Source: Chaetomium olivaceum
Taxonomy: Eukaryota > Ascomycota > Sordariomycetes > Sordariales > Chaetomiaceae
NCBI GenBank assembly: GCA_039881045.1
Contig: JAYWVB010000086.1
Location: 1 to 64,000, forward strand
Length of the DNA: 64,000 nt
Direction of reading: 5' to 3'
In this document: positions 35,321 through 46,856 of the stretch, in pieces
Layout: the number at the start of each line of letters is the position of its first letter
How positions within the stretch are numbered: position 1 is the stretch's first letter
Made by a program: the position numbers and the translations under genes
The notes under the pieces: generated by a model
What the model saw: only the letters and a program-made list of their open reading frames with translations
Databases searched by the model: none
Told to the model about the DNA's origin: nothing

Positions 35321-37409
35321 ATGTCTACGGAAAAGCCTCCCCGTCCACTCATACGGCCGATGGCCGAGAGACGAAAACGATCATGCAGCGAATGCCGGCG
35401 GAGGAAGCAAAAGGTTTGTACAACTACCCCGGCAGCCTACACAGGCAGCACTAGCCCACATTCCTCTGTAGTTGCCCGTTGACACGACTCGGTAGTGTGA
35501 TCAACGACAACCCTGTCGGAACTGCTCACGGCGCATGCCACGGCCGATTTGTCACTATGAAGGCACTCCGTATGGTCCTTGATTGATTACAACCTTTGAT
35601 TCGGGCTAAGACTAACACAGGCCGCCGTAGCCTCCGAGCGAAGACCTCTTGCCCAACCCCGAATCTCGAACCTTCTCCTCCGGGGCAGCGTTTTGCTTCC
35701 CCGACTGCCACAGTCCTGTCTCCTGGCACGCCGGGGCACTTAGATGACCATCTATGCTACGCGCCTACAATACCCGGTATAAGCTGCGGTGAGGACATAT
35801 TTACCAGCCCTTTAATGGCAATGCCAACACCCCCTCCCTATCCAGTCCAACTTGACGACGTTGTGCCCTATGCCAACAACTGGTTTCCATTCTCGACGGG
35901 CGCCCCCGCCAGCCCCTGTCCGTCAATTTGTACGTTCCCGACGTCCCCCTCTCAACAATGCGTCACGGGGGCGCTGATGGGCAATCAACAAGTCATAGAA
36001 GCATGCCAACAAAATGGGAAGACAATGTGCAGAAACGAGATTCTCGCTGCACGATGCGCCGCTATTCAGGGGCTGCACGAGATGATTGCTGACCCAGCCA
36101 CCTCGACCAGCGATGAGGCCATCACAGCGGTCGTGACGCTCGTCCTTAACGATCTGTGCTTTGGGGAGACCCAGGCACTGCGGGTTCACGTCGACGGCGC
36201 TCGTGAGATGGTCATGGCACGTGGTGGATTGGCCGCTTTGGGCCAACACGACCTGGCTAAGATGGTGATCATGTAGGCTTTTACCTATTTTTTCTTTAGC
36301 TCAACGCCCTCTGGCGGCCCAAACGATGTCTAACAACACGCAGCGCGGATCTCGCCACGGCCGTGGCCGTCAACACGGCACCCTCCTTCTCAGAAGACGA
36401 CGTCTCCGTCTACACACAGTCTCTTGCAACCTTTTCCGCACCCACGCTCGATGGAGCAAGTCCTCCCAATCTAGTACCTCCGAGATCAGCGCCCCGAAAA
36501 TTAGCACCCCTGAAAAGTAGGACCAACCCGCCTCCCATCACCGTACACCCATTGCCCAACCAAGCCCTCAACCCAGCAACCGCCGCCATGCTCGCCGACA
36601 CCACCTTCCTCGTCGACACAGTCCTCAACCTCCCCCCAAACCCGCCGCGAGCACAACTGCACAAAGTTCTCGTCATGTCCAACTGGCTGCAGGGGCGCCT
36701 ATCCGCCGCCGCAGCAGTAGTAGCCAACAACAATATCCGTCCTACCACCAACCCAAGCCCAACAGCCACCACAACCCGCCCAACAACCATCCCTAACCGA
36801 ACGACCACCCCCCCGAATATCAACACAAACCCAAACCCAAACGGCACCACCCCCCCAAATATCAACATCAATACCGCCCTCCACCGCGCCGTCCTGCTCT
36901 CCTCCCAGCTCTACTGCCGCGCCATCCAGACGCGCCAACCCCTCGCCAGCGTCGCACAAGCCAGCGACGTGCTGGAGCTCGTCGAGGCCGTGCAGGCCGT
37001 GCCGGCGGAGGTGTGGGAGGGCAGGCCTGCCGGGGGCGGCGACACCACCAGCAGCAGCAACGGTAGCAGCAACGGACCCAACGGTAGCGGCAGCGGGATG
37101 CTGCAGACGCTGGTGTCGGTGCTGGTGGCGGTGTTGCCGGTTATGATGGGTATGATGATGGGTGGTGGGGACGGCGGCGGTAATTCGGGGTTGGGGTCGT
37201 CGGGGTTGTCGTCTGGGTTGGGGGCGTTGTCGTCGTCGTCGGGGTTGGGGTTGGATTATGCAAACTCGGTGGGGTGTGCATATGGGGGGAGAGGGATGGT
37301 GGTGGCGGCTGTGGTGAGGCTGGCGCTGGTGGACTGGGAGGGCGCGGTGAGGGTGCTGGGGAGGGTGGTGAGGTTGCAGGCGTGGCTTCGCGGGGTGGGT
37401 GGGGGGTGA
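35321..37409 (+). CDS. Zn2Cys6 transcription factor (fungal TF domain 2 type)
   Basis: Predicted DNA-binding regulator. Exons 35321-35413, 35496-35574, 35621-36272 and 36344-37409 total 1,890 bases and 629 residues. The zinc cluster spans the first intron: CSECRRRKQK joined to CDQRQPCRNCSRRMPRPIC, spacing CX2CX6CX5CX2CX8C. Later segments (AARCAAIQGLHEMI, FGETQALRVHVDGAREMVMARGGLAAL, ATAVAVNTAPSF) match the helical regulatory domain of PF11951-type factors. A Pro/Thr/Asn-rich stretch follows (about 36730-36880), then a Gly/Ser/Leu-rich run near the end. Donors GTTTGT and GTCCTT are weak, so exon edges in the N-terminal half are moderately certain. It faces the second zinc-cluster gene tail to tail; targets are unknown. 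Confidence 0.82.
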
Positions 37410-38978
37410 TGGTGATGGTGATGGTGATGGGAGGAGAGGGGGTTGGTTACCTACCTACCGTAGGGAGTGACCCCTTTTGTCAATATTGACAACATTGAAC
37501 GGTGTGCTTGAACCTTTTCAGACCTTGTGTCGTGTCTAAAATATATCCTGGCATATGGATAGTGTTGGGCACAATCCGCTCAGGTACTCCTTTCGGACTC
37601 TATCGGGGGCCTGCTCCGTTCCCATCAATGCCGAGGTATCAATTGTGTTACGTGCAAGGAAAGTTATTACATTAGATCATTTCACAACACACTGTGAGTT
37701 GTTTGTGAACCCCATAGATCCTTTTAATCCTCATGCTCCCAGTTCATATGGCTCAACCATGCAACTGTTGGAGCCGCTCGCTTCGCATCCTTTGCCTCGA
37801 ACATGTAGTCGTCTGCTCGCTTAGATGGATTGTTGATCCCTAATGCATTTACAGCTACCGTACGCTTGAGGGGACGGTCTTCGGCACGCTGATTTGGTAG
37901 GTAGGTCCCAGGTAGGTATTTTCAGAACCCACCCCAGCGCCCACCCCAGCGCCCACCCTCGCCACCCCAGTCGTGCCGAGAACACCAACAATCATCATTT
38001 TTGCCCCATTACGTTAGTGGAGAGGTGAAAGTTTGTCTCCCTTTTCCAAGACATGCACCGGTTTATGGGGGGCACAGGGCAGCCGCCTCGAAAGCTGAGG
38101 TGTCGCTAGTCGGGATCCGTCTCCCGGGCCAGGTAGGTGAAGCGGTTATGCGAGGCGACCGCCCACCCCTGGTCTAATTACCGTGGCCTTGATGGTGTAT
38201 ATATATTACCAACTTTCCAACAGTTAGTATGTTCTCTCGGCACTGAAAACGGCCTCCATATCCCAACGTCAGGTCCAACCCACCGAGATGGACAGTGGAT
38301 ACTACGGAATGGGCCCTGCTCAGTAGGTATACGGTACCCTCTCAAATTCCCGTCTTTACTAACTTATCCTTATGGTGGCGGCGGCGGCTACGCCATGGAT
38401 CCAAAAGCAGGCTTCTTCGACAACGCGGATGCGGGAAGTCGTTGCGCGGCAAGGGAAACCGCCGAACGGCAATGATAAGGGAGACCGTGGCGAGAAGCCA
38501 ATAGGGATTGACGAGCTAACGCGAGTTGAGCCAGAAAAACCAAATTGAAGGGGTGTCAGGGGTTGAATGGATCGGAGTAGGCTAAGTAAGTTGTTGGTTG
38601 GGTCTGGTCCATCACCTGGGATAATATATAGAGGGTCTGTAATAGGTAGCAAACCTGATTGTTGTTGATCTCGATTAGGCTCGACACCTCCACTCCATCC
38701 TCCCTCAAAACCTTGACCATTTCACATTGCTTTGCCTGCATATGGCTTTTCATCTGCCTGTCCCAGTCATGCGATTGTCTCAGTGGTCGACCCAGGCGTG
38801 CTCAGAACTACAGCTGACGGTGGTTGAGTTTACTTTGACTCGCCGAGATGGAAGCTAAGTGAGAAGAGGTGATACAATGTATTATACAGTCAACATGTCC
38901 CAATGTCAACGCGCCAACGCTGTCTATCTACGGTGAGATGATGGATACTCGGTAGCAGTTGGTGCCAGCCCAGCCGTT
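37410..38978. other. Convergent spacer between two Zn2Cys6 genes
   Basis: No gene is visible. It holds a GGTGAT-type run directly after the first stop (37405-37430), the 16-base palindrome listed separately, and a short direct repeat of CCCACCCCAGCG near 37928-37960. Confidence 0.45.
37477..37492. repeat. Perfect 16-base palindrome
   Basis: TTGTCAATATTGACAA reads the same on both strands. It lies about 70 bases after the stop of the Zn2Cys6 gene. It has no loop, so it is more like a protein-binding site than a terminator hairpin. The role is unknown. Confidence 0.6.
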
Positions 38979-40882
38979 CTAGCCAAAGGTGCTGTGGAGC
39001 CCCGTGCTGCTCATCACATCCAACCAGTGGGTTCTCCGCGCTGTTCCGATCTCATCGTCGTAAGCACGCCAAACGGCTCGGACGAGTTGTTTCGCCACGC
39101 CGATAGGTTTGGGCGGCAGGTTCTGCCCGAGCTCCTGGAGTCGGTCCGTGAGAAAACGGCGCGCTTGGGATATCTTAATGGTACCGGGAGTGGCGGTTAC
39201 GAGACAAAGAACTGGTAACTCGAGCTCAGGGGAAATGATACCTGCCGTCGCCATTTCCGGCCATGGCTTTCGATCTTGTCCGGTGTTGAGGAGGTGGCCC
39301 CGATGCTCAGCAGTCACGGGCCCCTTGCCTTCCAACCGTAACCCGCTGGCGGCGCATAAGCAGAGTAAAAGGTTGAACACGTCGCATGGTTGACACCGGA
39401 ATCTGCTGGAGAATGCCGGTGATGCGAAGTGCCAACGGCGTTACCCACGTGTTCCACACCGTTTCTCCGTTGTCGTCAGCGAGTTCAGGCGCTCGCTTCG
39501 TGACCAGGTCTGGAAAGCTCTCGTAAAGCTGTAAAAGTGAGGACAGGCGGTAGGCTTCTGTCATGTTGGACAGGTGGTGGCCCAGTTGGAGCGGGCCTGA
39601 CTGTCCCAACAATGCCTCCTCCACCACTTTTGCTTCCTCAATGTCTTCCACGGCCTCTTGCAGTACTTTGAAGCTCGTACCGGCGTTATCTTTCCAGCGA
39701 TTCCGGGACCTCCTACAGAGGGCAACAGCTTTCCCAAACAGCCTCAACATGACTGGGGAAACGCCACTCCAAGGGTGTGAGTTTGTGGCAACGGGAGCCC
39801 TCTCCAGGGGTTCCGGCCAGCTGAGCATATTCTCGAGATCGACCTGGTCTCGGCTCACAACGCTGCGAAGCATCTCTTCGTAAATAAGGCAACCCTTAAA
39901 GAACACCAGCAACTTGTGATTCTCTTCTCCGAGATCCCACGTATCGAGCGTTTTCAGCACTGCCCGAGCCTGCCTCAGGTACGCGACACCCAGCTCGTTC
40001 GACTTCAGCCACGCCGTCGACGAGCTCATGCAGAAGAGCGCCAACAGGAGCTCGCTAGGAAACTTGTTGCCCTTCCTGGTGAGAAAGTTGAACAAAGCCT
40101 TGTTGATAGCCCTGGTAGCCACTACCGGTGCCGCCCGGGCCGTGTCCCGCATGACGGCCGGGAGCCGCTCAACAAGGGACGCAGCAGAAATGACCAGTAG
40201 GGCGTGGAACACAACTTCCGACGTGGACCACATCTGGGCTGTTAGGGCGCAGTACGGGTTCGTATGGGAGTCGAGAGCCGACCATAACCCACAAACCGAT
40301 TTGAACCAATGGTCAATGAGGAACGACGGGATATCGACCACAGGTTGCAAGATGGCCATGTCCGGCATATCATGGCTTTCGCCTTCGCAGCCCCCGTCGT
40401 GCTTTGCGGATTGCAGCAGAGCGCCGACCTTGTTGGAAAGTGCGTCGGAGTGCGGCCCGGGTGACGGCGACGAAGTCACCCATCCGGCCGAACTGCCTTG
40501 GTTTGAACCGGGGCCGCAGGACGACCCCGTGGTAGGCTCTAATATGACTTCGGAGGCGGCGGTGACAAGCTGGGTGAAATTCTCTGGGCTGTTTATCGTT
40601 GCGTTCCACCGTATCTCGTGCTTCGTGGACCACTGCAACCGCTGCCGGTAGCCGGGGCACTGGAGTCCCTTCTGTACACAGTTGCGGCAGCTCGGCTTTG
40701 TTTCGTCACACCGGAACTATCATCATACATGTTAGTTAACCTTGGGGCTTTTCTCTACCGTCCTTCACCGACAAAGCCTCGGCGGAGGGGCGGGAGAGGA
40801 TGAGGTGCTGGTGTCTCAGGGTTCGTACCCGCCTGAGTTTGCATGCGTGACACCCACTTCGTGACTTCTGTCTGTTTTTCAT
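38979..40882 (-). CDS. Zn2Cys6 transcription factor, one frame break
   Basis: Predicted regulator with the zinc cluster split by an intron. Exon 1 (40882-40829) reads MKNRQKSRSGCHACKLRR. After a 112-base intron, exon 2 opens at 40716 with FRCDETKPSCRNCVQKGLQC, giving CX2CX6CX6CX2CX6C. Exon 2 then encodes a long helical region typical of fungal TF domain proteins (SFLIDHWFKSVCGLWSALDS, SELLLALFCMSSSTAWL, FFKGCLIYEEMLRSVV). Near 39365-39375 the frame shifts by one base and continues as ASGLRLEGKGPVTAEH. A 78-base in-frame intron (39241-39164) probably precedes the last exon, which ends at 38979. About 570 residues. Targets unknown. The split cluster is supported by exact phase-0 splicing. Confidence 0.82.
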
Positions 40883-41384
40883 ATCTGCTCTCGTTCGGTG
40901 GCGTTACCATTCCGTCACAGGTACAAGATTGGCTGGTCGCAAGTGCCCCTGTGTCAGAAGCCGAGAAACTACGGTTCGAGGGTAGAGTCTGAGAGGTAAG
41001 TAGAGTGTGAGATGTCGAGTGCAGACGCTGAAGTCGGCCAGACGAGATCGGAACCCGGGAGTTCGGGGTGGGTGTCTTTTATCAAGCTGATCCATAGTTT
41101 TGGTAGGCTGATGGGTTTGCTACCGTCAACGGATGCATCAGCAAGTGAAGATGAGATCGAAAAAATACGGGGGAAAGGTCTTAACGTTGGTGGCGGGTAG
41201 AATTGGGCGAAGATCAAGAATCATATGACCGACTGTGGAGGAGAAAGGTGAGTGGACCGAAGCAAAGGGGGAAGATTGTTTTCTAATCTGTAATGTATAA
41301 TATTGTAACGGAGACGTCAATATTGCCGTAAGAGTCTCTAGGCGCCACCCGCCGCGGCTGATGGATGCGTATCTCATCTCTTAA
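40883..41384. other. Intergenic region between the Zn2Cys6 gene and the membrane-protein gene
   Basis: No gene found. It contains the promoter of the minus-strand regulator and the 3' region of the membrane-protein gene. Confidence 0.4.
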
Positions 41385-42479
41385 TTACCTAGTTGTACAT
41401 ACATGCGCACATGGCGGCTGCATAATCTCCGGCCAAGGTTTCATGAATGGTCGATCCATTGTCTCACTCGAATCATAGCCGTCCGCCCAGGTCCTGGCCA
41501 GTTTGCCACCTTCCAAGTCCTTGGTTCCCATCTCCGTCGCGCTACCGCAGGCTGTGCTGCCCCCTATCGTATTGCTGTGTTTCCTATGATGGGGCGGAAC
41601 TCTTAGACCTATTGCAGAGTACACCGTCGAATAGCTTGGAGACCATCTGGGCTTCTCTCTTTTCCGTAACCCACGCCATCTCTTCCAAACGAAAACCCAA
41701 ACAGAAGCCATGCCCAATAAACACTGAACCAGATGTAGCCATCCACCCCGGACACCGGCGGCAACTATCGACACAGCTGATACCGCAACGTTGGCAACAC
41801 CCCAAGAAAACAGCCAGATTCTGTCTGGCGGTCGCAATGTCGTGGTACCGCGGTGAATGGCGTAAACAAGGCCGGGTACAATGAGGTGGAGAGGAACCTG
41901 TGCCACCCATACAAACTCGGGACCGCGCAACGTCAGTTGCCAAACTCCCAGGCCAGCTATCAACAGATGAAGCACGGTCCCTGCGACGATTAATACGTCC
42001 AACCAACGGGGCAGTATCGCGCGAATGTCCCAGTAGATCCGCCAATCGATCACAACGATCTGGAGAATCTGGCAGTCAGCACAAATAGGTGGCATTTCAA
42101 GGGGGGGTTGAAATGGCCTACTTGCCAGAAAGACCTCAAGTGACAGGCTGGCAACGAATTTGAGGCCGAGGAAGAGCTCCCATACGTATGGGGCATATGG
42201 ATGGCCATGTTCCCTGGCGGCGACGATGACGACGGTTAAGACACTTCCAGACACTAGAAAAGCAGCCCAAGTGACAACGAGAACAGGCCAAGCAAACAGA
42301 GGCAGAAGCGCGCGTCTTTCTTCCCTATAAGTGTAAATGATGAGAGCAAATTGGAAGACGGATAAGATGGTGAACGCCGCCACCGCCTGTGCTAGTTGAT
42401 CACCACTGATGCCGTCTTGCATCTCGAGCATCAAAGGATGTCGCTGGTGAACGCAATATTGTGGAGGCAGCCATCGCAA
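41385..42479 (-). CDS. Multi-pass membrane protein of unknown function
   Basis: A 364-codon frame with about seven hydrophobic segments (for example AAFTILSVFQFALIIYTY, LFAWPVLVVTWAAFLVSG, WLDVLIVAGTVLHLLIAGLGVW, VWVAQVPLHLIVPGLVYAI, VANVAVSAVSIVAAGVRGG). A hydrophilic C-terminal tail of about 85 residues follows. The start is uncertain: MLEMQDGISG, 48 bases inside, is an alternative, and short frames upstream could be an extra 5' exon. A possible intron-like segment with GTAGGC...TGCCAG (about 42114-42062) would not keep the frame, so I left it as coding. The topology suggests a transporter-like or receptor-like protein, but I recognise no family. Confidence 0.6.
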   Translation of the reverse strand: MRWLPPQYCVHQRHPLMLEMQDGISGDQLAQAVAAFTILSVFQFALIIYTYREERRALLPLFAWPVLVVTWAAFLVSGSVLTVVIVAAREHGHPYAPYVWELFLGLKFVASLSLEVFLASRPFQPPLEMPPICADCQILQIVVIDWRIYWDIRAILPRWLDVLIVAGTVLHLLIAGLGVWQLTLRGPEFVWVAQVPLHLIVPGLVYAIHRGTTTLRPPDRIWLFSWGVANVAVSAVSIVAAGVRGGWLHLVQCLLGMASVWVFVWKRWRGLRKREKPRWSPSYSTVYSAIGLRVPPHHRKHSNTIGGSTACGSATEMGTKDLEGGKLARTWADGYDSSETMDRPFMKPWPEIMQPPCAHVCTTR

Positions 42480-43708
42480 CGCAGAGCAAAGTCGACTTGG
42501 GGCAGTTCATCTGTTGGGGCCTGCCGGAATATATCTGACCGAACTGGACCGAAGTACATTTCTCGGGTTCCAGCTGCACTGTGGCGCGCTGAGATGGAGA
42601 GACTGGACAATATCAATAGTATCGCGGGGGCAGCGAGTTCATGAGCCGGAATTGGAAGATGGTCGTGACGAGCGACGAATAACAAAAGTAAGATGGCGTT
42701 GGGCAACCACGGAGTCCGTCTCCGTGCCCAGCAACTTCTAGCTTTGGTGGGGGAGTAAATAAGGAAAGACAGGGGCAAAAGAAGAAACAAAAATCGGTAA
42801 GAGGTCAGCTGTCTCGTCCTGTTTCCGCTCGCACGAGTTTGGAAACGAGCCTGGGGATGTGCACGGCGCCGCGAGCGGGGACCATCAACATGCAGACGAA
42901 ATCGGAACGAAATCGCGTCTATTCTGGGTCCTGCTTCACGGCCAAGGGTCAGGCTGGGGATATCTCAGGTTCTGAAGTTGGCCGGTGCAGAACAATGTTC
43001 GGGCGTGAAGATACCGGGACGAGAGAGAGAAGGCAAGCATGAGTGAGCCCCTGTGTCGGGGGACCCGACCATGATGAATTCGCACCATGTTGCCCCGACT
43101 AATGCAAGTTCATGGCTCGTTCGATCAGGGGACAGAGCAAGTCACGAGTCCCAATTCAGAGGAAAGCAGATGTCGTAATTTGAAGACAAAGGGCGGAACC
43201 AAATCAGAGAAGGGGCATAATCAGGGTGACGGGGAGGTAGGAAGGGAATGTGGAAGGGATGGAGAGCAACCGAGGTTGCCACTTCTAGTATTCACCGGCA
43301 GAACTGCCGCGGCCCAGCAACAGAATTTACAATTACGCTGACGGGAAAGGGTCGACAAGACAATCGACAGGAAGGCAAGGCAACCAGGTGTGTGGTGGAA
43401 CGAGCACCTCACTTAGATGGGAAGCAGATCGATCCCCAAAATGATTAAGAAGCACAGAGGCACCAACTGCATTAGCCGAAGCATAAGAGGCCACTGACGA
43501 GGGCTGAATTGACGCCACCAGACGAGATTTCGCGTCTTACCGGATTTGGCGGGTCTGGCAGACACGCCCAATTTGGTAACGACTGTCTGTCTCTCTGTCC
43601 TTGTCTTCTCCCTGTGGCACGTTATGCACCATGGGGAGACCATATCGAAACCACGTCGGAAGTCCGCTGCGTTGAAAGCTGCCGCGCAAGCCAGCCGGCA
43701 AAAGAACC
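42480..43708. other. Divergent upstream region, about 1.2 kb
   Basis: Lies between the divergent membrane-protein and coiled-coil genes and so should hold both promoters. A minus frame at 42431-42790 begins with a hydrophobic stretch but overlaps the membrane-protein start in another frame; I do not support it as separate. Nothing else stands out. Confidence 0.4.
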
Positions 43709-46035
43709 ATGTCTACCCTAGAGTTTTGGAAATCGGAGGCCCAGAGGCTACAAAATCGACTAAATGATCTGAAAGCAGAGAATGAGACACTGAAACGTCA
43801 ACTCGCCGATACGAAGAGGCTTCGAAACGCACAAACGCGTCAGCAGCCGGGCGAAATCACATTCGTTTCAGAAACGCCAACATGCCAACAGCCACGCCAA
43901 AAGGCCCCCAAGCGAGACGAGTTTATTGCTAGAGCACCGAAGACGGAGGCGGATTGGCGGAAGAGAAGGGAGGATCTCGGGCTATCTGACCAGAGATCCG
44001 TTCTCCAAACCTTCGTCCAATTCATGAGCATCACGGAACTGCGCTCTCCGCCGCCGGCCAACAGTGGAGATGCAGGCTCAGACGTGGAAACCCTTTTGCG
44101 AAGCTATCAAGAATTCGTCCGGGGCCTGCGCCGGGAGAGAGACCGCATGGAGCAAACAGCAAATTTCGGCGTCCTGCTTCACATTTGCATCTGCCGGCTT
44201 GCACGTACAACAGACAGGGTTTCCGTCGGGGAGGTCGATGAATGCATGAATGATTTCTTGCCAACAAGGTTGAAGAAGGATAAAGGATCGAGCCACTTGA
44301 GGAGGCTTCGAAGATCGGTGCTGTGGCCGATCAGTCAAGCACAGGCGTTACGTCCATGGCTTGGGAACCGCGCCGATGAATTCTTCCTTTTGTGTACGTA
44401 AGGGCCCTTTCCAAAACATAACCGGGACGACTGGCTGATACGATCCAGACGGACCCCAGATTGAGACATATAGGCAACTTCGAGACGAGGAGACCGCATT
44501 GGAAGGCGGGTCAAAGAGCACCCCGGAAGATGGTTCCGGAGGAAAATTAGCCTTCGCGGACAAGCTGAGGAAGAGCAGTAAGCTTGACGGCAAACAAGAC
44601 TGCATCATTTCGTTCTCGGTATCGTTCTTGGTCATGTTGATAACTCGAGGGAGATTCAGGTAAGCTGCTGCTGCGATTTGCCCATGGAAGCTCTCCGCTG
44701 ACCCTCGTGTACCTAGACTTGAGGAAGTCAACAATGCCTTCGGAACAGAACTTCTCCAGAAAGACTATGAAGCGTCGGTTTACACCTTGTGGTCGACGAC
44801 CCAGCGCATCATGGGAATCCGGTATCTTCCGGACAATACTAGGCAAGAAACATCGCCAGGTACTTTCCCCCCAGGAACCAGAGGTCGGGTGCTTGAGTAA
44901 CGCTAACTCGTCAGGTGAAGGGAGCGAAGAAAGCGGGGGTTCCAAGAGTTGTATGTCACAAGGAGGGGAATCTCTTTCTAGCATTCTCGGCCATCTCTTC
45001 GACTTAGCGAATGTGTTTTTAGGTGGCCCGGCACCCCGGGATACACACACCAAGCGCCGCCAGCAGGCCGGACCGGAGCAGCCGGCCGCCGGCCGATCCG
45101 GGTTCCGGCCCATCAACCCTGACCGGCACACTTGGGTCCATGCGCGACGGCCAAGCGACAATCCACAACCACCCAAGCGGCAGAAAACAGAATGTAAAAC
45201 GAGGGTGCCTCCTCGTGGCAGCTCACCAGCCGCACCGTGTCCCGCCAAACGGGGATCGGATGCACATGATGAGAATGGCACTTCCAGGAACCTCACTCGC
45301 CAAAGCCCAGGGCCATGGGGACCCGAGGGCCCCTCGAGGGACGGCGAGCAGCCAAAAGTTCCCGAGTCATCCTTGTCCGACCCCGGGATGCAGGCGGGGA
45401 CTCGACGAAAAGGCTCGGTCAGGTTCGACACGCCCCTCGACGCGCTTGTCGCCGCGGCCCAGTCACAGGCGGCCGGTGCCTCCCCCGGGTGCAGCCCATC
45501 GCTCACGTTCCGTGCTGATAGGCCGCTGTCGATGCCGGACAGCACGTACCGACAACAGCTTGCCGGTAATGGCCCAACGATAGTTGGGAACATGGGGAAG
45601 CCCTCTCCTCTTCCTCCCCACATTGCCGTGAACAGCAGCTTGCGGGATCGAGCAAGTGAGTACATGACTGAACAAGACTCTAGTCGCGTAGGCGACGGAC
45701 ATTTGACACATGGTCATTTGTCCGGGCCCACGGATTCGGCGGCGGTTTATTTCGAAGGATTGCTCCAACATCGGGACGACGTTAGCCATGGCCCGCTTCT
45801 GCATTTTGATGCGTTTGCTTTTGGTGCGGGTGACGGCGAGCAACTCGGAACGTTTGATGCGGTCATGTTGAATGAAGCTCAGCCGGTTAATGGTTTCGTT
45901 GGATTCCCACCGGACGCTGGGGAAGACGGGCAACAGGTGTTCTGTGATTTTGATCATGCTTTGTTGCGAGGTGCAGGCTTGAGCCCGCCGTTTGAAATCG
46001 GGTTCCCATATTTGCCGTCTCAGGGTTACCCATAG
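43709..46035 (+). CDS. Coiled-coil protein of unknown function
   Basis: Four exons, 43709-44393, 44449-44659, 44717-44859 and 44915-46035, join in perfect phase (2,160 bases, 719 residues) with GTACGT, GTAAGC and GTACTT donors. Residues 1-35 form a leucine-heptad coiled coil (FWKSEAQRLQNRLNDLKAEN). Residues up to about 360 look globular, mixing helices with YGPQIETYRQLRDEET and SVYTLWSTTQRIMGIRYL. The second half is disordered, rich in Pro, Arg and Ser, with basic patches that could be nuclear signals (RRPSDNPQPPKRQKTE). The C-terminus is acidic and aromatic (FDAFAFGAGDGEQLGTFDA), like an activation region. Its layout resembles a nuclear regulator, but I recognise no DNA-binding domain or family. 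No frame breaks. Confidence 0.72.
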
Positions 46036-46066
46036 CTCCCATAGCTCCCATAGCTCCCATAGCTAC
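46031..46066. repeat. Four tandem 9-base repeats between convergent stop codons
   Basis: CATAGCTCC occurs three times, followed by one variant unit (CATAGCTAC). The first copy contains the stop codon of the coiled-coil gene and the last touches the stop of the convergent gene, so the array fills the 27-base gap. Every unit has an in-frame TAG for the plus gene. Confidence 0.9.
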
Positions 46067-46856
46067 GCAGCGTCCCGGGCCCCTTCCCCAGCGGGCCCAG
46101 TTGGCGTCGTGCGATGCATGATGCAGAACATACAGATATCGCGAGGCCCCGTGCCTTCCTTTACCGACGCTTTCTCCCTCACGTAGATCTGCTCCTCTGC
46201 CGCAAGAACGATCATGTCGCCCACTTGACACTCGAAGGGGGACGTGGCGGTGATGGACCCTCCGATAGGGGACTTGATGGAGCCCTTCGAAGGGGGTTCT
46301 AGGGAGACGGCGATCCGGCCGATCCCAGCTGTGGTTCCCTGGGTGTCGTCACTGGTCGCCTCACCGGTCACTTCACCATCTCTCTGTCGAGGCCTTGGGA
46401 CAAATATGAGTATCACAACCATGCCCAGAGGGCACCTAATGCCACCGCTTTGAAGCCAAAGCACATTGCAACTCAGAATGTCCCGTTCAATGCTGAATCC
46501 CTTTGCCCTGGCCCATCTGTACAACGGTTTTGCCTATTTTCTCCCTCATTAGCGTTACCAAACCTCTCCATCTCGGGTTTGACGTGCGACTTGACAAAAC
46601 CTACCATGCTATTGTGGAATTCGGTATTCAGCGCTTGCGCCGAGCCGAGCGGGGTCAGGTCTCGCAATCTCAGCAAGTCCACCCTATTGTCCGCGCGCTC
46701 CATATCCTCAACAAAGCAGACGACCGGCTCTGCTAGTTTCCGGATGTCACTCGTGACTCGCAAGGCCATGTCCCGGAAGGCGGCCATGGCCTGCTCGTCT
46801 GGTTGTGTCCCGGTGGCCATGATGTCGACGATGTCTGAGGCTCGAATGACAGGCAT
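46063..46856 (-). CDS. Protein of unknown function, two exons
   Basis: Exons 46856-46564 and 46516-46063, joined by a 47-base intron (GTTTGG...TACAG), give 248 residues in one frame. The N-terminal half is helical and charged (MPVIRASDIVDIMATGTQPD, AFRDMALRVTSDIRKLAEPV, VVCFVEDMERADNRVDLLRL, FVKSHVKPEMERWARAKGF). The second half has one short hydrophobic stretch (GMVVILIF) and beta-like segments (GRIAVSLEP, VGDMIVLAAEEQIYVRE). It overlaps the repeat array at its stop and converges on the coiled-coil gene with only 27 bases between stops. No family recognised. The splice is supported by exact phase and continuous composition. Confidence 0.6.

Noticed and set aside
42062..42114. Intron-like GTAGGC...TGCCAG segment inside the multi-pass membrane protein
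   Set aside because: It is 53 bases and removal would break the reading frame, while the unspliced frame stays open; kept as coding, with a base error not excluded.
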